From JBBTCX01 sp964494205 (lineage in GTDB: Bacteria; Planctomycetota; Phycisphaerae; UBA1845), in NCBI GenBank assembly GCA_964494205.1, contig CAZBRD010000030.1, positions 1-32,227 of the forward strand: a stretch of 32,227 nucleotides of DNA. The letters are read 5' to 3'. The notes beneath the pieces are model-generated. The model was given only the letters and a program-made list of their open reading frames with translations. It made no database searches and had not been told where the DNA came from. Shown here piece after piece: positions 8,697 through 16,051 of this stretch; within the stretch, counting starts at the first letter, position 1, and each line of letters begins with the position of its first letter. A program made the position numbers and the translations under genes.

Positions 8697-9503
8697 TTAC
8701 TCGTTCGGATGTTCTGGTATAACGGCCGACAGAATCTCGGCGGCCGTCTTCTGAATGTAGTCGAGCGACTGGGCGAGCGCCGCTTTGTCTCCCGCATAAA
8801 GTTGAATGTAATCGGCTGCGGCCGTGCCGGTCTCAAGCCCGATGGCCTGACACGCGACGAAAGCGACGGCTTCGGCCTCGGTTTCGCGAACGGTTCTGGA
8901 TGTGACCAAGCGACGGTCGTCCCGGTGAAGCATCTCGTGGGCGAGTTCATGCACGAGCGTCGAGAACTCTTCCGCCGGCGAGAGGTCGGGCCGGAGCGTA
9001 ATTTTGCCCCCGTGTGAAAGGCCGTGGGCCGTCCCGATATCGGCAGAATACTCCAACGTGATATTCTTCGCCGCGACCAGCGCTTTCACACGTTCGGTGT
9101 GTCCGTTTGGATTGCCGGCGACACGAGCGAATTCGGGAAGCGGCTCGCCTTCGGCCTGCGACACGTCGAAGACATACACCGCCCTGAAGCGAAGGATCGT
9201 GCGGTCGTCCGCATCGGTCGGCTCGTTTTCTTTGGGCTTGATGACCATCGGGGCGAGGATGACGATGCCCTTCTCGCCCTTTCTCACAAAGCGATTGAAC
9301 TTCCGCCACGCGGCATAACCGGCGACCCGGCCCGCGTCGGGCTTCTGCGACAAAATAAGCAGCACGTTTCCCCACGAGTAGCGGTGAAAGCGGCCCATCG
9401 TGGCAAGGTATGCCGTGAGCGACTCGCTTTTACCGTTCTCCAGTGCGGCGGCGAGGTTGGCGAGCGCATCGTCGGCGAGTTTCTTGGCTTGTTCTGCATT
9501 CAT
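8697..9503 (-). CDS. ArdC-like antirestriction protein with metallopeptidase motif
   Basis: 268 residues. The N-terminal part (about 25-130) has the features of the ssDNA-binding ArdC domain (DUF1738): RYSWGNVLLI at 41-50, GYAAWRKFNRFVRKGEKGI at 62-80. The C-terminal part carries HELAH at 185-189 and the downstream helix ETEAEAVAF at 207-215, the zinc site of ImmA/IrrE-like peptidases. ArdC proteins protect incoming plasmid DNA from host restriction during transfer. AGGA precedes the ATG by about 6 bases. The 44-bp element at 9556-9599 lies upstream. Length and motifs are normal for the family. Confidence 0.85.
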   Translation of the reverse strand: MNAEQAKKLADDALANLAAALENGKSESLTAYLATMGRFHRYSWGNVLLILSQKPDAGRVAGYAAWRKFNRFVRKGEKGIVILAPMVIKPKENEPTDADDRTILRFRAVYVFDVSQAEGEPLPEFARVAGNPNGHTERVKALVAAKNITLEYSADIGTAHGLSHGGKITLRPDLSPAEEFSTLVHELAHEMLHRDDRRLVTSRTVRETEAEAVAFVACQAIGLETGTAAADYIQLYAGDKAALAQSLDYIQKTAAEILSAVIPEHPNE

Positions 9504-9555
9504 GGTATTCCTTTCGTTGGTGCCGGGGAACTCATTAACGGATTCAGCGCCGCGC

Positions 9556-9599
9556 GAACCGCGACACTCTCAAAGACCTAAACTGGTCAAAGGAAAGCA
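9556..9599 (-). promoter_or_regulatory. 44-bp regulatory element, copy 2
   Basis: Partner of 8499-8542 (38 of 44 bases identical), placed 53 bases before the ArdC-like start at 9503. Differences are single substitutions without gaps, so the spacing of the conserved blocks has been kept. Confidence 0.65.
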
Positions 9600-9604
9600 T
9601 GAAT

Positions 9605-9620
9605 CTTGCGCAGGCGCAAG
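9605..9620. repeat. 16-bp palindrome (hairpin or operator)
   Basis: CTTGCGC and GCGCAAG are separated by two bases. It lies just downstream of the XRE gene end (9664) and just upstream of the regulatory element of the ArdC-like gene, so it may be a binding site or a transcript end. There is no T-run. Confidence 0.45.
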
Positions 9621-9663
9621 CGCGGAAGCGCGAGGGCATGGGCCCAGAAATGGGGCGAGGGGG

Positions 9664-9912
9664 TTAGCGTGTCTGAGCGCGGAGGAACCGCTTGACGCCG
9701 GCGAGGGGTTCGAGACCACAAGCGCGGCACCAATCGCAGAACTCGGAGAGGTCCACGCGGCGGATGCCGGCTTCGCAGCAGTAAATCCACGACTGCGGCT
9801 TATCCAGCCGCTCACCCAGCGCTCGCTGCGACAGATTCGCTTCCTCTCGAATGGTTCGCAGAAGGGCCGGCAACTTCACATAACCCCGCGAGTGTTGAGG
9901 CTTGGTGGGCAT
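9664..9912 (-). CDS. XRE-family DNA-binding regulator
   Basis: 82 residues with one helix-turn-helix of the XRE/Cro type: LLRTIREEANLSQRALGERL, then the recognition segment PQSWIYCCEAGIRRVDL. An unusual Cys-rich tail (FCDWCRACGLEP) follows. The start at 9912 has no obvious ribosome site. The gene is divergent from 10036, and a promoter containing an inverted repeat lies between them. It probably controls that promoter, itself, or the antirestriction genes downstream on the same strand. Confidence 0.78.
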   Translation of the reverse strand: MPTKPQHSRGYVKLPALLRTIREEANLSQRALGERLDKPQSWIYCCEAGIRRVDLSEFCDWCRACGLEPLAGVKRFLRAQTR

Positions 9913-9939
9913 GCGAGGGGAGCATCGTCGAAGTCCGCG

Positions 9940-9968
9940 TTGACACGAGTTTCATGTCACCCTACAAT
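9940..9968 (+). promoter_or_regulatory. Near-consensus promoter with internal inverted repeat
   Basis: TTGACA (9940-9945), a 17-base spacer and TACAAT (9963-9968) form an almost ideal sigma70-type promoter for the gene at 10036. TGACA and TGTCA (9941-9945, 9955-9959) are inverted, with further matches inside, and cover the -35 box and spacer. This is a plausible operator for the divergent XRE protein. Confidence 0.72.
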
Positions 9969-10035
9969 GCCCCTTGAAACGCAATTGCTGTCATTGTTAG
10001 GGGGGCAGCCGTGAAGTCGGGTCAAATCCACAAAC

Positions 10036-10641
10036 GTGAAGGACATCAATGCCAAAAATTTCGGCATACTCATCGCCTATCTGATCCCGGGCTTTGTGGC
10101 GCTGTGCGGGCTGGGGGTCTCCTCGGATTTTGTCCGGGGTTGGCTCTTGGGCGCAGCGGAGCAGGGCCCCACCGTGGGCGGTTTTCTTTATGTCCTTCTC
10201 GCGTCGGTGGCATTGGGCATGACCCTCGGAGCGGTGCGGTGGGCGCTCCTCGACACCCTTCATCACGCCACCGGCCTGAACCGGCCGAAGTGGAACGATG
10301 CCGACCTGCCGCACAAGCTCGACGCTTTTCAGTATCTCGTCGAGAACCACTACCGCTATTACCAGTTCTACGGCAACACGTTCTTCGGCTTACTGTTTTC
10401 GTACCTCATCTGGCGCATGAGCCTGGCGAGCCTCGGAACGTGGGGAGTTCTGTACGATCTCGGCACCTTGTTCATCTTGGGAGTGCTGGTCGCGGGGTCA
10501 CGGAACACCCTGCGTCGGTATTACGAACGAACCACCAAACTTGTTGGAATCAGGGAAAGGGAGGAACGTTATGACCAATGGGAATCATCCGACACCGATG
10601 AAGCCGGAACGATCGAGCGATCGGACGAAGAAGGAAGATAA
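10036..10641 (+). CDS. Four-helix membrane protein, unknown function
   Basis: 201 residues from a GTG start. Hydrophobic segments at about 10-27, 47-67, 113-127 and 139-155 predict four membrane helices. A loop at 70-112 and a charged tail at 156-201 lie between and after them. No ribosome site is evident before GTG 10036; a GTG at 10011 behind GGGGGG is out of frame, so it could only be a leader peptide. The gene is driven by a strong promoter about 70 bases upstream. Its last 71 bases are overlapped by a small basic ORF in another frame. I do not recognise the family. Confidence 0.7.
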   Translation: MKDINAKNFGILIAYLIPGFVALCGLGVSSDFVRGWLLGAAEQGPTVGGFLYVLLASVALGMTLGAVRWALLDTLHHATGLNRPKWNDADLPHKLDAFQYLVENHYRYYQFYGNTFFGLLFSYLIWRMSLASLGTWGVLYDLGTLFILGVLVAGSRNTLRRYYERTTKLVGIREREERYDQWESSDTDEAGTIERSDEEGR

Positions 10642-10711
10642 GCGCACGCGGTCGTCGAAACCGGCAACGGACAAGAGAAGCAAGAAGGGTGAGGCGAAGG
10701 GTCGAAAGTAA
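10571..10711 (+). CDS. 46-residue strongly basic peptide overlapping the membrane protein gene
   Basis: The ATG at 10571 has an excellent ribosome site (GGGAGGA, 10559-10565, 5-base gap). The product is mostly Lys, Arg, Ser, Thr and Glu, with no hydrophobic core, and would be disordered and nucleic-acid binding if made. It overlaps the last 71 bases of 10036-10641 in a different frame. The strong ribosome site is the main argument; the basic composition could also be a by-product of the overlap, but it continues past it. Confidence 0.5.
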   Translation: MTNGNHPTPMKPERSSDRTKKEDKRTRSSKPATDKRSKKGEAKGRK

Positions 10712-10890
10712 GCGACCTATTCGCTGATCGAACTTCTTCAACCATCTCACATCAACTCCTCTGCCCGGCGATCGATCTGGTCGCCGCATACTGCCACACA
10801 TTGACACCCCATTCGCCAACGTGATTGGATGAGACCGGACAGGTCTTTTCCATCCAATTGCACAACCAAAACGAAAGGAAGGTGTCAGCG

Positions 10891-12072
10891 ATGGCCCAAT
10901 GGGTTGATTTCAAGGAATTGCGCGCGAAGCTCGACTTCGCGGCCGTGCTCAAGCACTACAAGGCAGAGGTGAAGCTTAAGGGCAAACAGCATCAAGGGTT
11001 TTGCCCACTGCCGAATCACGGCGGAAGCGGGAAGCGTCGATCGCCGTCGTTCTCGGCCAATCTCGAGAAAGGGATTTTTCAGTGCTTCGGCTGCGGGGCA
11101 AAGGGAAATGTGATCGAGTTCGCGGCCCTGATGGAAGGACTCGATCCCAAGAATAAGGATGATTTCCGCCAAGCGGCATTGATTCTTCAAGAGCGATTCG
11201 GCGGCGCAACGATACCAGCCGAGACTGCGACGACTCCAGGCACGATACCCACACGTCGCAAAGCGAAGGATGAGGGAGAAGCCCCGAAACGCGTCGTGAT
11301 CAATGCGCCGCTTGATTTTCGGCTCGACGGATTGGATGACGAACACCCCTATCTCTTCGATCGCGGATTCAATGAGGACACGATCGAGCGTTTTGGCTTA
11401 GGCTACTGTTCGCGGGGACTGATGAAGGGGAGAATCGCGATTCCGCTTTTTGATGCGACGGACAAGCTCGTCGGCTACGCCGGTAGGCTTGCCGACGACG
11501 AGCCGATCCGCGAAGGGTGCCCGAAGTATCTCTTTCCGTCGTCACGCGAACGGGATGGAACGATTTACGAATTTCACAAGTCGCTTTTCCTCTACAACGG
11601 CAGTGCGATTGGTGGGCCGGTGGAGGATTTGATCGTCGTTGAAGGCTTCGCGAGCGTGTGGTGGCTGTGGCAATGCGGCTATCGCCACGTGGTCGCCGTG
11701 ATGGGATCGGCGTGCAGCCCGGAACAAGCGGCTCTCATCGTTGCCCTCGTCACGAGAACCGGACGGGTCTGGGTCTTTCCCGATGGCGACGAAGCGGGGA
11801 CGCGGTGCCTGGCGAGCGTCTTTCACTTGATCGCAGAATATCGCATGGTTCGTTGGGCAAAGCTGGCTAACGGTCGCCAGCCCACCGATTGCACGCCCGG
11901 CCAACTGGCCGCGTTGTTGTGGCCCCTGATGAACGAAGAGTCCTTTCCCGGCGTTTGTTGTGAGCGTTGCGGCGAAGCGGCTGCCGGCAGGTATGAGCAT
12001 GACGGCCAAGAGGAAATTCTGTGCGGGTTCTGTTTGCTGGCGGCCCACGATGGTAGTCTATTCCAGCCATAA
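10891..12072 (+). CDS. DnaG-like primase (CHC2 zinc finger plus Toprim)
   Basis: 393 residues. A CHC2 zinc finger covers about 38-68 (C38, H43, C65, C68) with the usual NLEKGIFQCFGCG context. A DnaG-like core with GRIAIPLFD and GYAGR segments follows, then a Toprim domain with E251-G252 and D298-x-D300 (PDGDEAG). After it comes a further zinc knuckle with C357, C360, C378 and C381, not typical of DnaG. It makes RNA primers for plasmid replication. The ATG at 10891 has GGAAGG 8 bases upstream; an in-frame GTG or earlier ATG at 10825 is less likely. The stretch 10712-10890 holds no gene I can support. A terminator follows. Confidence 0.88.
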   Translation: MAQWVDFKELRAKLDFAAVLKHYKAEVKLKGKQHQGFCPLPNHGGSGKRRSPSFSANLEKGIFQCFGCGAKGNVIEFAALMEGLDPKNKDDFRQAALILQERFGGATIPAETATTPGTIPTRRKAKDEGEAPKRVVINAPLDFRLDGLDDEHPYLFDRGFNEDTIERFGLGYCSRGLMKGRIAIPLFDATDKLVGYAGRLADDEPIREGCPKYLFPSSRERDGTIYEFHKSLFLYNGSAIGGPVEDLIVVEGFASVWWLWQCGYRHVVAVMGSACSPEQAALIVALVTRTGRVWVFPDGDEAGTRCLASVFHLIAEYRMVRWAKLANGRQPTDCTPGQLAALLWPLMNEESFPGVCCERCGEAAAGRYEHDGQEEILCGFCLLAAHDGSLFQP

Positions 12073-12110
12073 ATCTGTCGGTGCGGTCGGGTGCATTTTC
12101 GAGACATTTT

Positions 12111-12138
12111 GAGCAATCCAGCGCGGGTTGCTCTTTTT
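12111..12138 (+). terminator. Intrinsic terminator after the primase gene
   Basis: GAGCAATCC (12111-12119) pairs with GGGTTGCTC (12125-12133) over a 5-base loop, with one G-U pair, and is followed by TTTTT (12134-12138). It lies between the primase stop and the ribosome site of the next gene. Confidence 0.85.
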
Positions 12139-12162
12139 CTACTTTGGCAGGAGAGACATTTC

Positions 12163-12621
12163 ATGCGACTCATCATCAAGCGCGATCAGCACAATGTGAA
12201 GGGGTTTTTCGGGGGCGACAAAGGAATGACGTTTCAATTGGGCTGTCGAGTTGAACTGACGCCCGAAGAACACGAGCTTGCCACGAAATATCGAATCAAG
12301 GGAATGACGCTGGCCGTCGCCAAACAGAGACCCGACAAAGAAGTTTCGGCGTACGATCGCATCAACGTAAACACGCTGCTCGACGGCGTGTCATACACCT
12401 GCCGCGACGTGGATCATTTGCTGGAGACTGAAGGCGACATCAAGAAGGCCTGCGAAAATTTCAAGTTGTATCTCACGGTGCTGGCGACGTTCGGCGGGGA
12501 AGAAGTGATTGAGTTTGCTGATCCGAGGATTGAGCTTCAAAGGGAGCGACAGGGGGCCGAAATATTGAGCGCGCAACAGGTTTTTGTTCCTACTGCCACG
12601 CCGACAGTTGCGGCTTTATAG
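12163..12621 (+). CDS. Hypothetical protein downstream of primase
   Basis: 152 residues, starting MRLIIKRDQHNVKGFFGGDKGMTF. It appears mixed alpha/beta, without membrane helices or metal motifs. AGGAG at 12149-12153 supports the ATG at 12163; a longer frame from 12091 would run through the terminator and is rejected. I believe similar proteins occur on other plasmids, but I cannot name the family. Being next to the primase suggests a replication or plasmid-maintenance role. It converges on the Nudix gene with a 5-base gap. Confidence 0.65.
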   Translation: MRLIIKRDQHNVKGFFGGDKGMTFQLGCRVELTPEEHELATKYRIKGMTLAVAKQRPDKEVSAYDRINVNTLLDGVSYTCRDVDHLLETEGDIKKACENFKLYLTVLATFGGEEVIEFADPRIELQRERQGAEILSAQQVFVPTATPTVAAL

Positions 12622-12626
12622 AAAAG

Positions 12627-13157
12627 TTATCTGAGACCAAATCGCCCCGATCGAAGCGATTTTCTAAGTGCGGCCAACAATGCGATTGCTCTTGTGATTC
12701 GCGTAGGAGAAGACTGAATTAGCTCGTTTGAATAAAGACTTCCGTGGGTTTCTGCGGATTCAAAAACTCGGTACACTCCGCGCAGTTTTTGGGAGGCGTC
12801 AATTATCCGTTGGGCCGTATTCTTCTTCATGGGAGTTGGGAGGGCGGACGGAGAGAATAGCTCCACAGCAGCAATCTCGTCATTCGGGATCCATGCTTCT
12901 CTTCCGGAGATTGCTGCCGCAAACCCAAGGACAATATCATCTTTGAAGGGGGCGGCATAAACACCCACCAATCCCCGAATTTCCACCCTAAAGCCCGTTT
13001 CTTCAAAAATCTCTCTCGCTATCCCGAGTGTCGGAGACTCGTGGGATTCGAGCTTCCCGCCGGGTGTTGTCCAGTAATACGGCGGATAGTTTTGTTTGAC
13101 GCAAACTACGCGCCCATTTGAATCGAAGACGGTAGCAAATACTCCAACGTGTGGCAT
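12627..13157 (-). CDS. Nudix hydrolase
   Basis: 176 residues. The Nudix box GX5EX7REUXEEXGU is intact at 34-56 (G34, E40, R48, E49, E52, E53, G55), so it should hydrolyse a nucleoside diphosphate linked to another group. The substrate cannot be told from the sequence. The C-terminal 50 residues are basic and outside the domain. The start is at ATG 13157 with only a weak GGACGA upstream. It is the last of three enzyme genes that follow the replication-relaxation gene on this strand; 98 bases without features separate it from the acyltransferase. Confidence 0.85.
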   Translation of the reverse strand: MPHVGVFATVFDSNGRVVCVKQNYPPYYWTTPGGKLESHESPTLGIAREIFEETGFRVEIRGLVGVYAAPFKDDIVLGFAAAISGREAWIPNDEIAAVELFSPSALPTPMKKNTAQRIIDASQKLRGVYRVFESAETHGSLYSNELIQSSPTRITRAIALLAALRKSLRSGRFGLR

Positions 13158-13255
13158 GTGTCGTCCGTGACAAGCAGCGCAGCAGCTACTTAGGGAACTT
13201 AAGTCTTTTCATGCAAAAAATACTACACCACCAGGATTTCGGCGCAACTAATTCT

Positions 13256-13870
13256 TCATGACAGCTGCGGAGCCTCGCCTTGAATGTAGGCAGGAACTCC
13301 ATAAGCCAACACGCCTGGGGGAATGTTTCGTGTTACAACGGCCCCCGCGCCAATCATCGCTCCAGGGCCAATTTCAATGCCGCCGAGGATCGTCACGCCG
13401 CTTCCTACTCGACAACCTTTTCGAAAAACAGCGCCCCTCAGCGTGGGGTCCCGCCTCCATCTAATGTCATTGTCGTTGATCGTCACAACCCGTGCGCCGA
13501 TCTGAACCTCATCTTCGATCAGACATTCGCCCGTAATATGAGTCAGGGAAGAAATGCGACAACGATTTCCAATGCGCGTAAATCGTTCAACGCAAACTAA
13601 ATGAGACAATACGGTAGAGTCGCCGATTGACACGCCACATCTTATGACGGCGTTGTGACCAATAATCGAGTCTGATCCGATACGCACACCGGAACAGAGG
13701 ATGGCCCCTTCCCTGATTCGGGAATTAGCACCAATCTCAATCGGACCTGCAGATTCGGCGTTGTCTTCATGGAGCACGAATCGCACGCCGTCGGCCAAGA
13801 CGGCGGAGTCAGAGATTACTGCCGAGCCGTTGGCAACGGCATCTTGGGCTGCACACGAGCGCACTAGCAC
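13256..13870 (-). CDS. Hexapeptide-repeat acyltransferase
   Basis: 204 residues with about ten imperfect hexapeptide turns ([LIV]GxxxxI-type: IGANSR, IGSDSI, IGDSTV, IGNRCR, IGPGAM, IGAGAV), giving a left-handed beta-helix. The tail VVTRNIPPGVLAYGVPA is the standard end of sugar O- or N-acyltransferases. It would transfer an acyl group from CoA or ACP to an amino or hydroxyl group. The GTG at 13870 directly follows the TAG of the acyl-CoA dehydrogenase gene, with AGGAG about 10 bases upstream, so the two are made together. Confidence 0.85.
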   Translation of the reverse strand: MLVRSCAAQDAVANGSAVISDSAVLADGVRFVLHEDNAESAGPIEIGANSRIREGAILCSGVRIGSDSIIGHNAVIRCGVSIGDSTVLSHLVCVERFTRIGNRCRISSLTHITGECLIEDEVQIGARVVTINDNDIRWRRDPTLRGAVFRKGCRVGSGVTILGGIEIGPGAMIGAGAVVTRNIPPGVLAYGVPAYIQGEAPQLS

Positions 13871-15046
13871 CTACCAAAATCTCCTTGACTGAATCGCCGA
13901 CCAATCTCGCTTCTGCGTCCGACCGAGCGAGAGGTTATAAAGTTCATTCCCTAGAACTGCTTGAGCAACCTGCCCTCGAAGGACATCTGAAGTTCCGTCC
14001 GCGACGCGAAGGCCGAGAAGATCGCGTAGCCGTTTTTCGATTCCAGTTGATGTCTCGTATCCTTGGGCACCATGAACAAGCATGCAAAACTGGACCGCGT
14101 CAAGGGATGACTCAATCGCCTCTGCCTTGCACATGGCGGAGTCGGCCACTGCAGGTAACTTTAAATCGATTCGCAATGCCGTCTCACGTATTAGCAACTT
14201 GCACATATATATCCGAGATAAATGCACTGCGAGTTGTTGTTGCAGGTGACTGAAGCGACCCACTGGATTGCCAAAACACGACCTACTTCTTAGACGTACA
14301 ATAGTTTGATCAATAGCAGCCCGAGCGCATCCAATGGCAGCAGCGGCCATTAAGATCCGCCATCTCGTGAAATGGCGAATAAAAAGTGAACTGGCCTCTC
14401 CCTCTCCGCCAATGCGATACTCGGCGGAAACCGCAATTTCGCTTAAGCAGAGTTCGCTCCAGGATACGCCCCGTAGTCCCATGGGCGTTATCAAATTCCA
14501 CTCAAGCCCACGCGTTTCCTTGGGCAGCAAGAACGCGGTTAGTTTGTTTTCTCCGCGCGGCACTTGAGCAAAAACTATTACGTGTGTTGCCTCATGCACG
14601 CGAGAAACATATTTTTTGCGACCGGAAATAACATAGCCATCCGCCGTCGGCTTGGCGGTGGTAACAAGCGATCGCAGGTCTGAACCCGCATCTTCTTCTG
14701 TTATTGCGATGGCAACAAAGGCTTCCGCCTCTGCGGCTTTGCGAAGCAACCAATCGTAGTGACGACCCCGGCTGAATGCAAGAAAAAATGCGTGTCCAAT
14801 TCCAGGAACATCGCGCCAATCCAAGTCGTAGGAACCGCAAGCTTCTGCGATCAATATCATGTCACTGGTCGTCCATTCGTATCCCCCGCATCGAGCCGGA
14901 AGATCAAGTGCGGTAGTCCCGAATTCGGAAAGAAACTTCCTCCAGTGCGGCGGAGACGGCCCTGGTTCGGCCTGCTTAAAATGGCCCCAAGCATTAGCTA
15001 GGGCTCCCAGTTGTTCGCTGTGCGTTGTGGTGTCAGGACGCGGCAT
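13871..15046 (-). CDS. Acyl-CoA (or acyl-ACP) dehydrogenase family protein
   Basis: 391 residues. The flavin/substrate segment ITEEDAGSD lies at 115-123, and the C-terminal helical domain has the family block LVHGAQGY at 323-330, IEKRLRDLLGLRVADGTSDVLRG to 358. Where medium-chain enzymes carry the catalytic Glu (EGT), this protein has D350, so the usual base is changed; some branched-chain and polyketide-type members also place it elsewhere. The ATG at 15046 has GAGGA 6-7 bases upstream; a frame from 15121 lacks one. The start overlaps the end of the replication-relaxation gene by 14 bases. With the acyltransferase it may build a modified acyl group; the pathway is unknown. Confidence 0.85.
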   Translation of the reverse strand: MPRPDTTTHSEQLGALANAWGHFKQAEPGPSPPHWRKFLSEFGTTALDLPARCGGYEWTTSDMILIAEACGSYDLDWRDVPGIGHAFFLAFSRGRHYDWLLRKAAEAEAFVAIAITEEDAGSDLRSLVTTAKPTADGYVISGRKKYVSRVHEATHVIVFAQVPRGENKLTAFLLPKETRGLEWNLITPMGLRGVSWSELCLSEIAVSAEYRIGGEGEASSLFIRHFTRWRILMAAAAIGCARAAIDQTIVRLRSRSCFGNPVGRFSHLQQQLAVHLSRIYMCKLLIRETALRIDLKLPAVADSAMCKAEAIESSLDAVQFCMLVHGAQGYETSTGIEKRLRDLLGLRVADGTSDVLRGQVAQAVLGNELYNLSLGRTQKRDWSAIQSRRFW

Positions 15047-15995
15047 GGTGATCCTCGTGTAATAACTGATGGTCGAGATTAAGAAAGTCGCACTTTCTGC
15101 CGGGAATGTGTTTTGGCACACTTATCGATTCGCGGTAAGCCCTAGGGGTAATCCAAACTGGGCCCAACGGGGCGCTCGTGATTTCTTTGAACGTAGTCAA
15201 CATCACTTGGGTCAAAATGACCGGCTTTAGTTGCAGCAAACGAGCAGCAACGTTGTTGCGGCGCTGGGGCGATTTGAAAACCATCAGGACACGGAAGGGG
15301 AATTGTTCGAATTCTGATCGTGGCCGACCGTGTTGGGCGGCCAGACCGCCACGCTGATAGTAATCGCGGTAGCACCAGGCCTTGCCTGCGACGGTGTCGA
15401 GTGATTCTGTGCCACGATCGAGTTCGAGAAAAAAACGGTGCGGGTTTTCTTCGGCGTCGGGTTCGTTGTCGTGAATGCGAATGAAGGCGTCGGGCTTGAT
15501 GATTCGCTGACGACTTTTGGCGTCACGATCGAACGGTGGGCGATTGGCGGTGAATTGATACAACACTGGCCAAGTGCTGAACTCGCCGACTTTGTAGCCG
15601 GGGAGTTTAGCGATCGCCGGCTGCAAGGCGGCCTTCACTGTCATCACGTCGAGTTCGTGCCGTATTGTAAGTTCCTTTACGTCGAGACGGGCTTCAAGCG
15701 ACTTCCAGCCAATCGACGGATAGCCGTCGAGGGCTTTGTGCGCCCGTAGGGCATCGAATCCAGCCTTGCGGAGTACAAGAATTGAGGGTTGGCGTGGCTG
15801 ACGATCCTTTCGCTCACCAATCAATCGGCTGGCCTTGAGTTTTTGTACTCGCTTCTTGGCATTTTCACCGTTGCCGTCGAAGTGCAAGGCGGCGGCGTGT
15901 TTGAGTGTCATCAAGCGGCACTCGAATAGGCCGCGAAGGATGGCGAGGTCGCGGGGTTGGAGTTCCACTTGACGGGGAGAGTTTGTCGTCGGCAT
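15033..15995 (-). CDS. Replication-relaxation family protein
   Basis: 320 residues resembling the Replic_Relax family of plasmids and integrative elements. Residues about 12-75 form a winged helix (RDLAILRGLFECRLMTLKHA, KKRVQKLKASRLI). A larger C-terminal region with FFLELDRGTE near 192-201 follows. Members are linked to plasmid replication or mobilization and often sit near a TraG-like ATPase, as here (17250-19046), separated only by the TIR gene. TATAAT lies 8 bases before the ATG, so the mRNA would be nearly leaderless. It is not a tyrosine relaxase of the MobA type. Confidence in the family is moderate to good. Confidence 0.72.
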   Translation of the reverse strand: MPTTNSPRQVELQPRDLAILRGLFECRLMTLKHAAALHFDGNGENAKKRVQKLKASRLIGERKDRQPRQPSILVLRKAGFDALRAHKALDGYPSIGWKSLEARLDVKELTIRHELDVMTVKAALQPAIAKLPGYKVGEFSTWPVLYQFTANRPPFDRDAKSRQRIIKPDAFIRIHDNEPDAEENPHRFFLELDRGTESLDTVAGKAWCYRDYYQRGGLAAQHGRPRSEFEQFPFRVLMVFKSPQRRNNVAARLLQLKPVILTQVMLTTFKEITSAPLGPVWITPRAYRESISVPKHIPGRKCDFLNLDHQLLHEDHHAAS

Positions 15996-16003
15996 GAGTG
16001 GCG

Positions 16004-16009
16004 ATTATA
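16004..16009 (-). promoter_or_regulatory. -10 box of the replication-relaxation gene
   Basis: A perfect TATAAT on the minus strand, 8 bases before the ATG at 15995. No good -35 box is visible 16-18 bases upstream, so it may be weak or depend on an activator. The divergent TIR gene begins 43 bases away. Confidence 0.4.
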
Positions 16010-16051
16010 ACAGCTTCGTTGCGAAAGTAGGCGCTTTGTCGAGCACTTGCC

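Noticed and set aside
10011..10574. Alternative 187-codon frame from GTG 10011
   Set aside because: Although GGGGGG precedes it, the product is low-complexity and the overlapping frame at 10036 encodes a clear membrane protein.
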